Below, one piece after another: positions 1 through 5,992 of a DNA stretch of 6,801 bases. The DNA lies in contig JAJTCL010000143.1 in assembly GCA_021323255.1 (NCBI GenBank), forward strand, positions 1-6,801, in the 5' to 3' direction. The translations under genes and the position numbers were made by a program. Source of the DNA: Propionibacteriaceae bacterium (GTDB lineage: Bacteria > Actinomycetota > Actinomycetes > Propionibacteriales > Propionibacteriaceae). Every line of letters begins with the position of its first letter. Position 1 is the stretch's first letter. Below the pieces are notes generated by a model. It had not been told where the DNA came from. It saw only the letters and a list, made by a program, of their open reading frames with translations, and did no database searches.

Positions 1-540
1 TCCGACGGCCTTCGCTCCTTCGAGCCGAGCCGGAAGAATCCCGGCCGGATGAACATCTGGACCGTCCCGGTACCCGGCGGAATGATCAGCGTCGTGATCG
101 ACCTAGCCCATAACGAGGCAGGGCTGGAGGCACTGCTGGAGATCATGAACGGCGTCCGGCCGCCCAACGGTCGCCTGCTGCTTGGTGTGGGTACCGCCGG
201 TGACCGCAGCGATGATGTTTTCCTCCGGCTCGGTGAGATCGCCGGCCTTGGCGCCGATTTCGTCGAGATCACTCACAAGGCGAAGTACTTGCGGGGACGC
301 AGCATGGATGAGCTTGACCAGCTGATCAGGACAGGAGCTGCCCGTGCCGGTATGGGCATCGAACGCGAGCACGACAGCGAGCTGGATTGTCTGGTGTCGT
401 TGGTCGGTCAGGCGCGCGACGGCGACGTTGTCGCGGTCATGACGCACCAAGATCGCGACAAGTTGGATCAATGGCTCATTGATCATGGCGGATCGCGGGA
501 CACTGCCGACGTGCTGCGAGCCAAGGTGCGCCCGGTTTGA
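1..540 (+). CDS. Mur ligase family protein, C-terminal part (5' end outside window)
   Basis: The frame is open from base 1, so this is the last 179 residues of a longer protein; the ATG at 49 is internal and not the start. Seen: GLRSF at residues 3-7, NPGRMN at 13-18, VVIDLAHNEAG at 31-41, GVGTAGDRSDD at 62-72, HKAKYLRGR at 92-100. The linker GLRSF..PGRxN followed by a strand ending D-x-x-HN and then GxxTAGDR is the layout of the Mur ligase C-terminal domain. Residues 733-837 of the neighbouring cyanophycin synthetase show the same order (GLRSF, APGRLN, DYCHN, STAGDR, LRARAPGE). Family knowledge: such domains close over the ATP site of ATP-dependent amide ligases. Inference: with cphA next door, the protein may belong to cyanophycin or another peptide-like polymer metabolism; its substrate cannot be read here. 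The catalytic P-loop domain lies outside the window. It converges on cphA with a 32-base gap. Confidence 0.8.
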   Translation, partial: SDGLRSFEPSRKNPGRMNIWTVPVPGGMISVVIDLAHNEAGLEALLEIMNGVRPPNGRLLLGVGTAGDRSDDVFLRLGEIAGLGADFVEITHKAKYLRGRSMDELDQLIRTGAARAGMGIEREHDSELDCLVSLVGQARDGDVVAVMTHQDRDKLDQWLIDHGGSRDTADVLRAKVRPV

Positions 541-545
541 GCTGC

Positions 546-566
546 GAGCGCTGGATATCGGCGCTC
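546..566. terminator. Possible bidirectional terminator hairpin between convergent genes
   Basis: GAGCGCTG (546-553) and CGGCGCTC (559-566) pair as eight base pairs, one of them a G-T wobble, around a five-base loop. The hairpin starts six bases after the TGA of the upstream ligase gene and ends seven bases before the cphA stop on the other strand, which is the right place to end both transcripts. No T-run follows on either strand, so this is a weak intrinsic terminator by the classical rule, although actinobacterial terminators often lack one. Confidence 0.5.
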
Positions 567-572
567 ACCAGG

Positions 573-3353
573 TCAGTGCGAGTCCGGGTCGGGCACGGCA
601 TTGCTGAAGTCGCGGTCGACGGCAGGTCGGGCCCCCGGCTGGGCTTGATGACCGTAGGACTCCAGATAAGCCATGACGGCAGCATGCTGCTCTACGCAGA
701 TCACCACCAAGTCGCCAGCGTTGGACCGCGACATCGCGTGCCGCACGCTTGCCAGTTCTTCCAAGACGATCTCGACCTGCTTACAGCGTGCACCCCCAGC
801 CATCGCCTGACGCGCTCCACCAGCCACCATCTCGGCGACCTCCCCAGGTGCGCGGGCGCGGAGGTTGCTGTCCTCGCGCACAATCAGCACATCGAAATGC
901 CGGGCCGCCTCAGCACCAAGCTCGCGCATGTCCTCGTTCCGGCGATCACCAGCAGTCGATATGACACCTATCCGGGAAATCCGTCCAAGATCGTTCGTGG
1001 ACTCCAGGGCATCCCCGGTCTTGTCCACGAAATCGCCGAGCATGATCATTCCAGGGACGTTGTGGCAATAGTCGATTATCACCGTACGGCCCTCCACATC
1101 GACCTCATTGAGGCGACCAGGCGCGAGGTAGTAATTGGTCGAAAAGGAACGCAGGCCCTGACGAATATCATGCAGCGAGGCTCCTGCCGCGAAGGCCCCC
1201 GCGGCCGCCGCCATGGCGTTCTGGACGTTCATGGTGGCTCTGCCCCCGAACGTCGCGGGTAACAGGTGGGTCCAGGCCAACTGCATGGAGCGACGTCCCT
1301 CCTTGATCATGATCATGTCACCAAGATCGCTGTGCTCGAGCACGAGGGCCAGGCCCCCGCGTCGACAGTGATCATCAACGGAGTCTCGGATATCACTGCC
1401 GGGCTCGGCCATGGTGAACCACACGATTCGGCCGGAGCAGCGCCGGCGCATGGCGCGGACCAGCGGGTCGTCGGCGTTCAGTACAGCGAAGCCATTACGC
1501 GGCACCGCCTCGACGATGACTGCTTTGACGTCGGCGAGTTGCTCCAGCGTGTCGACACCGCGCAGGCCCAGGTGGTCGGGCCGCACGTTCAGCACCACGC
1601 CAACGTCGTTCCGCTGATAACCCAGGCCCTCACGCAGGATGCCGCCGCGCGCTACCTCAAAAACCGCAAAGTCGACGCGCGGATTCTGCAGCACCATCTT
1701 CGCCGACCGCGGCCCCGACGCGTCCGAGCGGATAACCAACCGCTCGTCAATCACGACCCCGTCGGTCGAGGTCATGCCGACCTTCTTGCCGATTCCCTTG
1801 AAAATATGGGCGATCATCCGCGATGTCGTGGTCTTGCCATTGGTGCCGGTGACAGCGATGATCGGGATCCGGCTCGGCGTACCGGGTGGGAAGAGCATGT
1901 CGACTACCGGCTTTGCCACGTACTGCGGGTCACCGATCGTCGGATGGGTGTGCATCCGGAAGCCTGGTGCGGCATTCACTTCGCAGATCCCGCCACCGGT
2001 CTCGCGTACGGGCTGGGTGATGTCGGGCGCAATGAAGTCGATACCGGCAATGTCCAGCCCCACCACTCGTGCGGCCTCCTCGGCAATTTCGATGTTCTCC
2101 GGGTGTGCTTCGAAGGTGCGATCGATCGAGATGCCGCCAGTGGACATGTTCCCGGTCAGGGTCAGCTTGATCATCTTGCCCTCGGGTGGCACGTCGTCCA
2201 TCCCGAACCCCTGGGTCGCTACCAGATCAATTGCAGCCTTGTCGATCTTGATCCTGGTCAACACCTTCTCGTGGCCCACGCCACGGCGAGGGTCGGCATT
2301 GGTCTTGGCAACCAATTGATTGATGGTCAATACACCATCACCGGTGACGTGGGCTGGTACCCGCTCGGCGATGGCCGCGATCTTGCCATCGACTACCAGG
2401 CATCGGTAGTCCCGGCCGGTCACAAATGTCTCGACGATCACCAGGCCGCCGCGTGACTCCGACTTGGCGACGTCGAAGGCGCGACGTACCTCCGCGTCAT
2501 TGCGCAGATCGAGCATGACCCCTCGGCCATGGTTACCATCGAGCGGCTTGAGGACCACGGGGTAGCCGATACGGTTGGCCAGCCGGACCGCATCCTCGAG
2601 GGTACGGACCGACTGCGACCGAGGGACCGGCAGCCCGGCAGCCGATAGGAGCGACAGGGTGAGCTCCTTGTTGCTGGCGATGTCAACCGCGACCGACGGC
2701 GTTTGAGAGGTCATGGTGGCCCGGATCCTTTTCTGGTGGACCCCCTGACCGAGCTGCACGAGCGAAGCCGTGTTGAGGCGCAGGTAGGGAATGTCGCGGC
2801 TGACCGCCTCTTCCACGATGGCCTGGGTGGACGGCCCGAATGCGGTCCGCTCACCGCGGACGATGAACTGCTCCAGCGCTTCGTCGAAGTCGAACGCGGG
2901 GTCGGGAATGATCAAGTGGTTGACCAACCGGACGGCCAGTTCGCCGGCGGCAAGGCCGACTGACTCATCGTAATAGGCGTAGATCACGTTGTAGCGGTCG
3001 CGCTCGCCTTTTACTTGTCGCGTCTTGCCGCGGCGCATGTCGTGTCCGACGGTCTGCTGCAGCTGCAGCGCCACATGCTCGGCTACGTGGCCAACCCAGG
3101 TGCCCTCGTAGAGCCGCTCCGCGAAGCCGCCTCGCCGACCGCGACTGCAGGTGTGGTTCATCAAGCCCGGTAGCCGCTCCAGCAGAGCCTCCGCGAATCC
3201 GGGGAGCCTGTTGGTCGGGAAGTCTTCCAACACGCCAAGATCGACAACGAGCTGGATTGCCGGTTCGTAGTGCCAGATGTTCGGACCGCGGTAGACCCTG
3301 CTGGAAATGATCTTGAGATCAGGGTGTGGAGTTGGGGCAACGCTCTCGGTCAC
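573..3353 (-). CDS. cphA: Cyanophycin synthetase
   Basis: A cytoplasmic enzyme of 926 residues that builds cyanophycin by alternately adding Asp to the backbone and Arg to its side chains, using one ATP per bond. Domains in order: an N-terminal domain (about 1-160), an ATP-grasp domain (about 215-490; KPLDGNHGRGV at 269-279, EVNAAPGFRMH at 458-468) and a Mur-ligase-like domain (about 497-900; P-loop TGTNGKTTT at 502-510, CphA-typical FEVARGGILREG at 565-576, GLRSF at 733-737, DYCHNVPG at 761-768, STAGDRRNEDM at 799-809). In known CphA the ATP-grasp part adds Asp and the Mur-like part adds Arg. The length is slightly above the usual 870-900, and no key motif is missing. The start is GTG at 3353, with GAGGAG five bases upstream. 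The gene is divergent from the ArsR gene and lies on the same strand as the cyanophycinase gene, but is separated from it by the repressor cassette. Its leader contains a large inverted repeat. Confidence 0.96.
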   Translation of the reverse strand: MTESVAPTPHPDLKIISSRVYRGPNIWHYEPAIQLVVDLGVLEDFPTNRLPGFAEALLERLPGLMNHTCSRGRRGGFAERLYEGTWVGHVAEHVALQLQQTVGHDMRRGKTRQVKGERDRYNVIYAYYDESVGLAAGELAVRLVNHLIIPDPAFDFDEALEQFIVRGERTAFGPSTQAIVEEAVSRDIPYLRLNTASLVQLGQGVHQKRIRATMTSQTPSVAVDIASNKELTLSLLSAAGLPVPRSQSVRTLEDAVRLANRIGYPVVLKPLDGNHGRGVMLDLRNDAEVRRAFDVAKSESRGGLVIVETFVTGRDYRCLVVDGKIAAIAERVPAHVTGDGVLTINQLVAKTNADPRRGVGHEKVLTRIKIDKAAIDLVATQGFGMDDVPPEGKMIKLTLTGNMSTGGISIDRTFEAHPENIEIAEEAARVVGLDIAGIDFIAPDITQPVRETGGGICEVNAAPGFRMHTHPTIGDPQYVAKPVVDMLFPPGTPSRIPIIAVTGTNGKTTTSRMIAHIFKGIGKKVGMTSTDGVVIDERLVIRSDASGPRSAKMVLQNPRVDFAVFEVARGGILREGLGYQRNDVGVVLNVRPDHLGLRGVDTLEQLADVKAVIVEAVPRNGFAVLNADDPLVRAMRRRCSGRIVWFTMAEPGSDIRDSVDDHCRRGGLALVLEHSDLGDMIMIKEGRRSMQLAWTHLLPATFGGRATMNVQNAMAAAAGAFAAGASLHDIRQGLRSFSTNYYLAPGRLNEVDVEGRTVIIDYCHNVPGMIMLGDFVDKTGDALESTNDLGRISRIGVISTAGDRRNEDMRELGAEAARHFDVLIVREDSNLRARAPGEVAEMVAGGARQAMAGGARCKQVEIVLEELASVRHAMSRSNAGDLVVICVEQHAAVMAYLESYGHQAQPGARPAVDRDFSNAVPDPDSH

Positions 3354-3358
3354 GGAAT

Positions 3359-3364
3359 CTCCTC
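3359..3364 (-). promoter_or_regulatory. Ribosome binding site of cphA
   Basis: On the minus strand GAGGAG is followed by five bases (attcc) and then GTG. It fixes the GTG at 3353 as the start and is the clearest Shine-Dalgarno sequence near a start in the window. Confidence 0.75.
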
Positions 3365-3383
3365 ACAGGGTGCGGCCTTCTTG

Positions 3384-3437
3384 CCGACTTGTCAGAATCC
3401 AGTTGAGCTATGGGTCAACTGGGTTCTGACAAGTCGG
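3384..3437. repeat. Long inverted repeat (23-bp arms, 8-base loop) in the cphA leader
   Basis: The left arm, 3384-3406, begins CCGACTTGTCAGAATCC. The right arm, 3415-3437, ends GGGTTCTGACAAGTCGG. The arms are reverse complements at 22 of 23 positions. The one exception (3398/3423) would be a G-U wobble in a plus-strand RNA and an A-C mismatch in a minus-strand RNA. The loop is gctatggg. The repeat begins 20 bases upstream of the cphA ribosome binding site and 92 bases before the repressor ATG. It could be a hairpin in the cphA leader RNA, a binding site for a regulator, or a small inserted palindromic element. No T-run follows on the cphA side. The minus strand has a TTGTCA inside the arm that could serve as a -35 box, but no convincing -10 box goes with it. 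Confidence 0.85.
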
Positions 3438-3503
3438 AGGTCGACTTGCTGCGATCCTGCCACTCCTCGACGGGCAGAGCTTCCAGCGGTTGTCCGACAC
3501 TTG

Positions 3504-3527
3504 ATACGTGACCATATAGTCACATAT
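3504..3527. promoter_or_regulatory. Palindromic operator overlapping the ArsR gene promoter
   Basis: The site reads ATA-c-GTGAC-catata-GTCAC-a-TAT: two perfect half-sites, GTGAC (3508-3512) and GTCAC (3519-3523), with matching ATA/TAT outer arms. It ends one base before the ATG at 3529. Possible promoter elements overlap it. One choice is TTGTCC (3490-3495) with TATAGT (3515-3520). The other is TTGATA (3501-3506) with TATCAT (3525-3530), which would point to a start at the GTG at 3538 instead. Dimeric ArsR-type repressors bind such palindromes, so autoregulation is the natural inference. The site may also affect cphA, transcribed the other way, whose start is about 150 bases off. Confidence 0.65.
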
Positions 3528-3528
3528 C

Positions 3529-3894
3529 ATGCAAAGCGTGGAACAGGGTACCGAGGTTTTCCGTGCGCTGGCGGACCCAACCCGACGTGCCCTTCTCGAT
3601 CGCCTGTTCAGCCAAGATGGGCAGACGCTCAACGAGCTCTGCCAAAACTTTCCCGAGATGACTCGCTTCGGTGTGATGAAGCACCTCTCAGTGCTCGCGG
3701 AGGCCGATCTGGTCCTCACCGCACGGCAGGGACGGACGAAGCGGCACTATCTCAATCCTGTGCCCATCGAGCAGGTTGCCAACAGGTGGATCAGCAAGTA
3801 TGCGGCTCGATTCACCTCAGCCCTGGTCGCGTTGGACGACCAGGTGATTGCTGGTAGCGAAACAGAAGAGTCGAGGAGGCCTGAGTCGGCATGA
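3529..3894 (+). CDS. ArsR-family winged-helix transcriptional repressor
   Basis: 121 residues. A winged-helix DNA-binding domain covers about 8-90: VFRALADPTRRALLDRL (10-26) is the classic opening, TLNELCQNF (33-41) precedes the recognition helix region MTRFGVMKHLSVLAEADLV (44-62), and the wing holds RQGRTKRHYLNPVPI (66-80). The C-terminal helix (WISKYAARFTSAL) resembles the ArsR subgroup that travels with SRPBCC/AHSA1 genes. There is a single Cys (38) and no ELCVCDL-type metal site, so metal sensing is unlikely. No Shine-Dalgarno sequence precedes the ATG, which abuts a palindrome; the message may be leaderless, and the GTG at 3538 is an alternative start. The stop overlaps the next start as ATGA, indicating coupled translation. 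The likely role is repression of its own operon; any effect on cphA is inference. Confidence 0.88.
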   Translation: MQSVEQGTEVFRALADPTRRALLDRLFSQDGQTLNELCQNFPEMTRFGVMKHLSVLAEADLVLTARQGRTKRHYLNPVPIEQVANRWISKYAARFTSALVALDDQVIAGSETEESRRPESA

Positions 3895-4385
3895 GTCTCA
3901 ACACGCACGTCTATCAGATTTACATTGCCGCCAGCCCGGAGCAGGTGTGGGCAGCAATCACCGAGTCGGAGTGGACCAGACGCTATTTCCATACGACGTC
4001 ATTCGTGGAGCCGCCGCAGCGGGGCAAGGTCTACCGCACGGTCCGAGCCGATGGTCGGCCGGCGATCGACGGCGTCATCGAGGAAATGCAACCTCCCATA
4101 GCGGGGAATCCGGGTCGGTTCGTGCAGACCTGGCACATCCTGTACGACGCAGCGTTGGAGCAAGAACCACCGGGCCGCGTGGAGTGGACCGTCGAGAACG
4201 CCGGCGAAGGGCTCACTCGTGTCAGGCTCGTGCATGGCGACCTCGGTCAGAGCCCATTGACGTGGCAGAACGTCAAAGACGGCTGGGTTTGGATTCTGGA
4301 CAGCATGAAGACTCTGTTGGAAACGGGAAATCCGCTACCACGGGTTCGCGACTACGAGGATGTTGTCGAAGCGGCGAGATCATGA
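3891..4385 (+). CDS. SRPBCC / AHSA1-like (START-fold) domain protein
   Basis: 164 residues, cytoplasmic, with no signal peptide or membrane segment. The opening strand and helix YIAASPEQVWAAITESEWTRRYF (11-33) and the closing long helix GWVWILDSMKTLLETG (131-146) are the usual ends of the AHSA1-like branch of the SRPBCC superfamily, a helix-grip fold with a deep ligand pocket. Strands rich in aromatic residues lie between (FVQTWHILYD, VEWTVE, TRVRLVH). Start: ATG overlapping the repressor stop (ATGA), with GAGGAGG at 3873-3879 eleven bases upstream. Family knowledge: actinobacteria often pair an ArsR gene with such a protein, but the ligand is usually unknown. Inference: the pair responds to a small, perhaps hydrophobic, molecule. 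It converges on the cyanophycinase gene with only 14 bases between stops. Confidence 0.85.
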   Translation: MSLNTHVYQIYIAASPEQVWAAITESEWTRRYFHTTSFVEPPQRGKVYRTVRADGRPAIDGVIEEMQPPIAGNPGRFVQTWHILYDAALEQEPPGRVEWTVENAGEGLTRVRLVHGDLGQSPLTWQNVKDGWVWILDSMKTLLETGNPLPRVRDYEDVVEAARS

Positions 4386-4399
4386 ACGCCGCCGCCTTC

Positions 4400-5320
4400 T
4401 TAGCTGCGTCTGTTCCGGCGCAGTCGGTAGGCGGGTGAGAGTCCCTGGGAGGCAATTTCTCGCGGTACATCCTGCAGCTCTGCCTCTGCCGCACGCGCCT
4501 GGAGCACCTCGGGATCAGGTACAGCTGTCTGATGGGCGAGCAAGGTACGGGCGGTGAGATCGAATTGGCTCCCAGCAGGTAGCACGTGCAGCACCGCCCC
4601 AGACACCAGTAGCGGAGACGTGCGCTTGGCCACGAAGGCGTTGGAGATCAGATTGTGCCCGTCGACCACAGTGACCGCACCCCGGCCGATGACTTCAAGG
4701 CGGCTTCCGTCGTCAATGACGGCTGCAGTGTCCTCGTCGACACCGAGGCCCAGCAGCGAGGGTGACTGAGCGACCAGCGAGAGTAGCCGTCCGTAGCGGT
4801 TGCGCTGTTCGAAGTGCTGGTCGATCACCACGCCTCGGAGCAGGCCGAGCCCCGCCGAGAGCTGGCTCATGCGCTGCTTGGGTGTTGCGCCGCCGGTACC
4901 GAACGCGATCATGTGTTCAGCCAAAATGCTGGCGCCTGCTGACGTTCCGGCAACCACCGTGCCGCGCTCATTCGCTTCCTTGATTGCATCCCCGAAAGGG
5001 GTTCCGGTGATGAAGGAGCTGAGCTTGAGCTGGTTGCCCCCGGTCAGGAAGACTGCACTGACAGTGTGCAGCTGCTCAACGAGATCAGGGTCGTGCGCCT
5101 CCGCGCGGCTCTCTGGACGCAGCGAGATGACCTGACCGGCACCGAGTGATGTGAAGACACCGCGATAGACCTCGACCACCTCGACACCCAGCGAGGAGGC
5201 CGAGGAGACGACTCCGATGCGCGCCTGCGTACCGCCGGCCGATGCGACGAAAGCGTCCAGCACGCTGCGTCGCCGCATCCTGGCTTCGGCGCCGCCGATC
5301 GCGAACAAGGTGCCTGGCAT
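4400..5320 (-). CDS. cphB: Cyanophycinase (peptidase family S51)
   Basis: A serine exopeptidase that cuts cyanophycin into beta-Asp-Arg dipeptides. From the chosen ATG it has 306 residues. Seen: MPGTLFAIGGAEA at the N terminus (first strand of the fold), GVVSSAS (36-42), FLTGGNQ (91-97), the nucleophile elbow GTSAGAS (125-131; Ser127), DQHFEQRNRYGR (167-178; His169) and GVDEDTA (193-199; Glu196). As I recall, the Synechocystis enzyme has Ser132, His174 and Glu201; all three are offset by exactly five here, and the Arg-rich substrate-binding stretch after the His is kept. The C-terminal tail is Arg-rich. The frame stays open to 5545, but the extra 75 codons run into the tandem repeat and resemble no known domain, so I take ATG 5320. 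It has no clear Shine-Dalgarno sequence. It could also be called a cyanophycinase-like S51 peptidase, but linkage to cphA favours the true function. Confidence 0.92.
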   Translation of the reverse strand: MPGTLFAIGGAEARMRRRSVLDAFVASAGGTQARIGVVSSASSLGVEVVEVYRGVFTSLGAGQVISLRPESRAEAHDPDLVEQLHTVSAVFLTGGNQLKLSSFITGTPFGDAIKEANERGTVVAGTSAGASILAEHMIAFGTGGATPKQRMSQLSAGLGLLRGVVIDQHFEQRNRYGRLLSLVAQSPSLLGLGVDEDTAAVIDDGSRLEVIGRGAVTVVDGHNLISNAFVAKRTSPLLVSGAVLHVLPAGSQFDLTARTLLAHQTAVPDPEVLQARAAEAELQDVPREIASQGLSPAYRLRRNRRS

Positions 5321-5330
5321 GAGCGTTACG

Positions 5331-5343
5331 GGTGGATCCCACC
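5331..5343. promoter_or_regulatory. Short palindrome just upstream of the cyanophycinase start
   Basis: GGTGG-atc-CCACC lies 11 to 23 bases before the ATG at 5320. It could be a small hairpin in the leader RNA or part of an operator. It is short enough to be chance in GC-rich DNA. I see no good promoter boxes around it. Confidence 0.25.
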
Positions 5344-5379
5344 GGCGGGTAGAGACATGTGGGCAGCGTAGTGGACGGT

Positions 5380-5633
5380 GTTCGATTGCTCGCTCTGTGC
5401 TTGATTGCTCGCTTCGCTCGCCGAGGATTGCGCTGGGAAGCCGCTGCCTTCCTCGTACGCTCGCAGACGAAATAGCTACAATTCGCCTGGCTCGCGGACG
5501 TTGGAATCCGTCTGCTCGCTCACTCGTCCAGGCAGCGGCGCGCAATCCTGGTCGCGGCGGATCGCGCTGGGAAGCCGCCTACTTCGTCGTCGTTCGCCGA
5601 CGAGAAGCGTGTCAGCTCACTCCTCCTCAGCAC
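5380..5633. repeat. Tandem repeat, unit 1
   Basis: First copy of a long direct repeat, starting gttcgattgctcgctctgtg. It recurs 273 bases downstream. Inside the unit are two related halves, each holding the core gcgctgggaagccgc (5430-5444 and 5564-5578), followed by a TTCCTCG/TTCGTCG-rich stretch and a GACGA box. Small hairpin potential is present, for example TCGTCG (5587-5592) with CGACGA (5598-5603), and AGGATTGCGC (5424-5433) is inverted at 5540-5549. Open frames cross it on both strands, but they use TTG starts, lack ribosome binding sites and have low-complexity products. It is separated from unit 2 by about 19 bases. Confidence 0.9.
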
Positions 5634-5652
5634 GGTGGCGCGCGATCCGCGG

Positions 5653-5907
5653 GTTCGATTGCTCGCTCTGTGCTTGATTGCTCGCTTCGCTCGCTGAGGA
5701 TTGCGCTGGGAAGCCGCTGCCTTCCTCCTTCGCTCGCAGACGAAATAGCTACAACTTCGCCTGGCTCGCAGCCGGCGGAATCCGTCTGCTCGCTCATTCG
5801 ATCAGGCAGCGGCGGGCAATCCTGGTCGCGGCGGATTGCGCTGGGAAGCCACCTACTTCGTCGTCGCTCGCCGACGAGAAGCGTGTCAGCTCACTCCTTC
5901 TCAACAC
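5653..5907. repeat. Tandem repeat, unit 2
   Basis: Second copy, about 93% identical to unit 1 by hand count (about 16 substitutions and one extra base, the c in ctacaacttcgcc). That base shifts the reading frame relative to unit 1 and moves the period from 273 to 274. The core copies are at 5703-5717 and 5838-5852 (the latter with one change). A further piece resembling the unit's gctcgcttcgctcg lies at 5928-5941, so a degraded remnant may follow. The function and family are unknown to me. The stretch sits upstream of the cyanophycinase gene and downstream of the 247-residue gene. Confidence 0.9.
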
Positions 5908-5954
5908 AGCTCGCCGCTGGGGCTGGTGCTCGCTACGCTCGTGCGATTGTTGAG

Positions 5955-5968
5955 GCACGGCGGCGTGC
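5955..5968 (-). terminator. Possible terminator hairpin after the unknown 247-residue gene
   Basis: GCACG (5955-5959) and CGTGC (5964-5968) form a five-base-pair stem with a four-base loop, beginning 24 bases beyond the TGA of the minus-strand gene. There is no T-run. The stem is short, so this is a weak call based mainly on position. Confidence 0.25.
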
Positions 5969-5992
5969 GAGCCGCGGTTTGACGGCGCGAGA

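Noticed and set aside
537..2456. Long plus-strand open frames (537-1262 and 1266-2456) inside cphA
   Set aside because: They lie antisense to a confidently identified cphA, have no recognisable domains or ribosome binding sites, and are the expected by-product of GC-rich codon use.
3529..3894. Metal- or arsenic-sensing role for the ArsR-family protein
   Set aside because: Only one Cys is present, the usual ELCVCDL metal site is replaced by ELCQNFP, and no arsenic or metal resistance gene is nearby.
4404..4423. CTGCG/CGCAG hairpin as terminator for the SRPBCC gene
   Set aside because: A five-base-pair stem with a ten-base loop and no T-run, inside the cyanophycinase coding end; too weak to call.
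5321..5545. N-terminal extension of the cyanophycinase
   Set aside because: The family is about 270-300 residues and starts at the equivalent of MPGTLFAIGG. The extra residues derive from repeat DNA and show no domain or signal peptide.
5380..5907. CRISPR array or insertion sequence
   Set aside because: The units are far longer than CRISPR repeats, lack regular unique spacers, and there is no transposase, cas gene, clear terminal inverted repeat or target duplication.
5405..5953. Two similar plus-strand frames (5405-5677 and 5678-5953) looking like a duplicated small gene
   Set aside because: They begin with TTG, have no ribosome binding site, and the one-base insertion in unit 2 puts the second half in another frame, so no protein is conserved between copies. 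DNA duplication explains the similarity.
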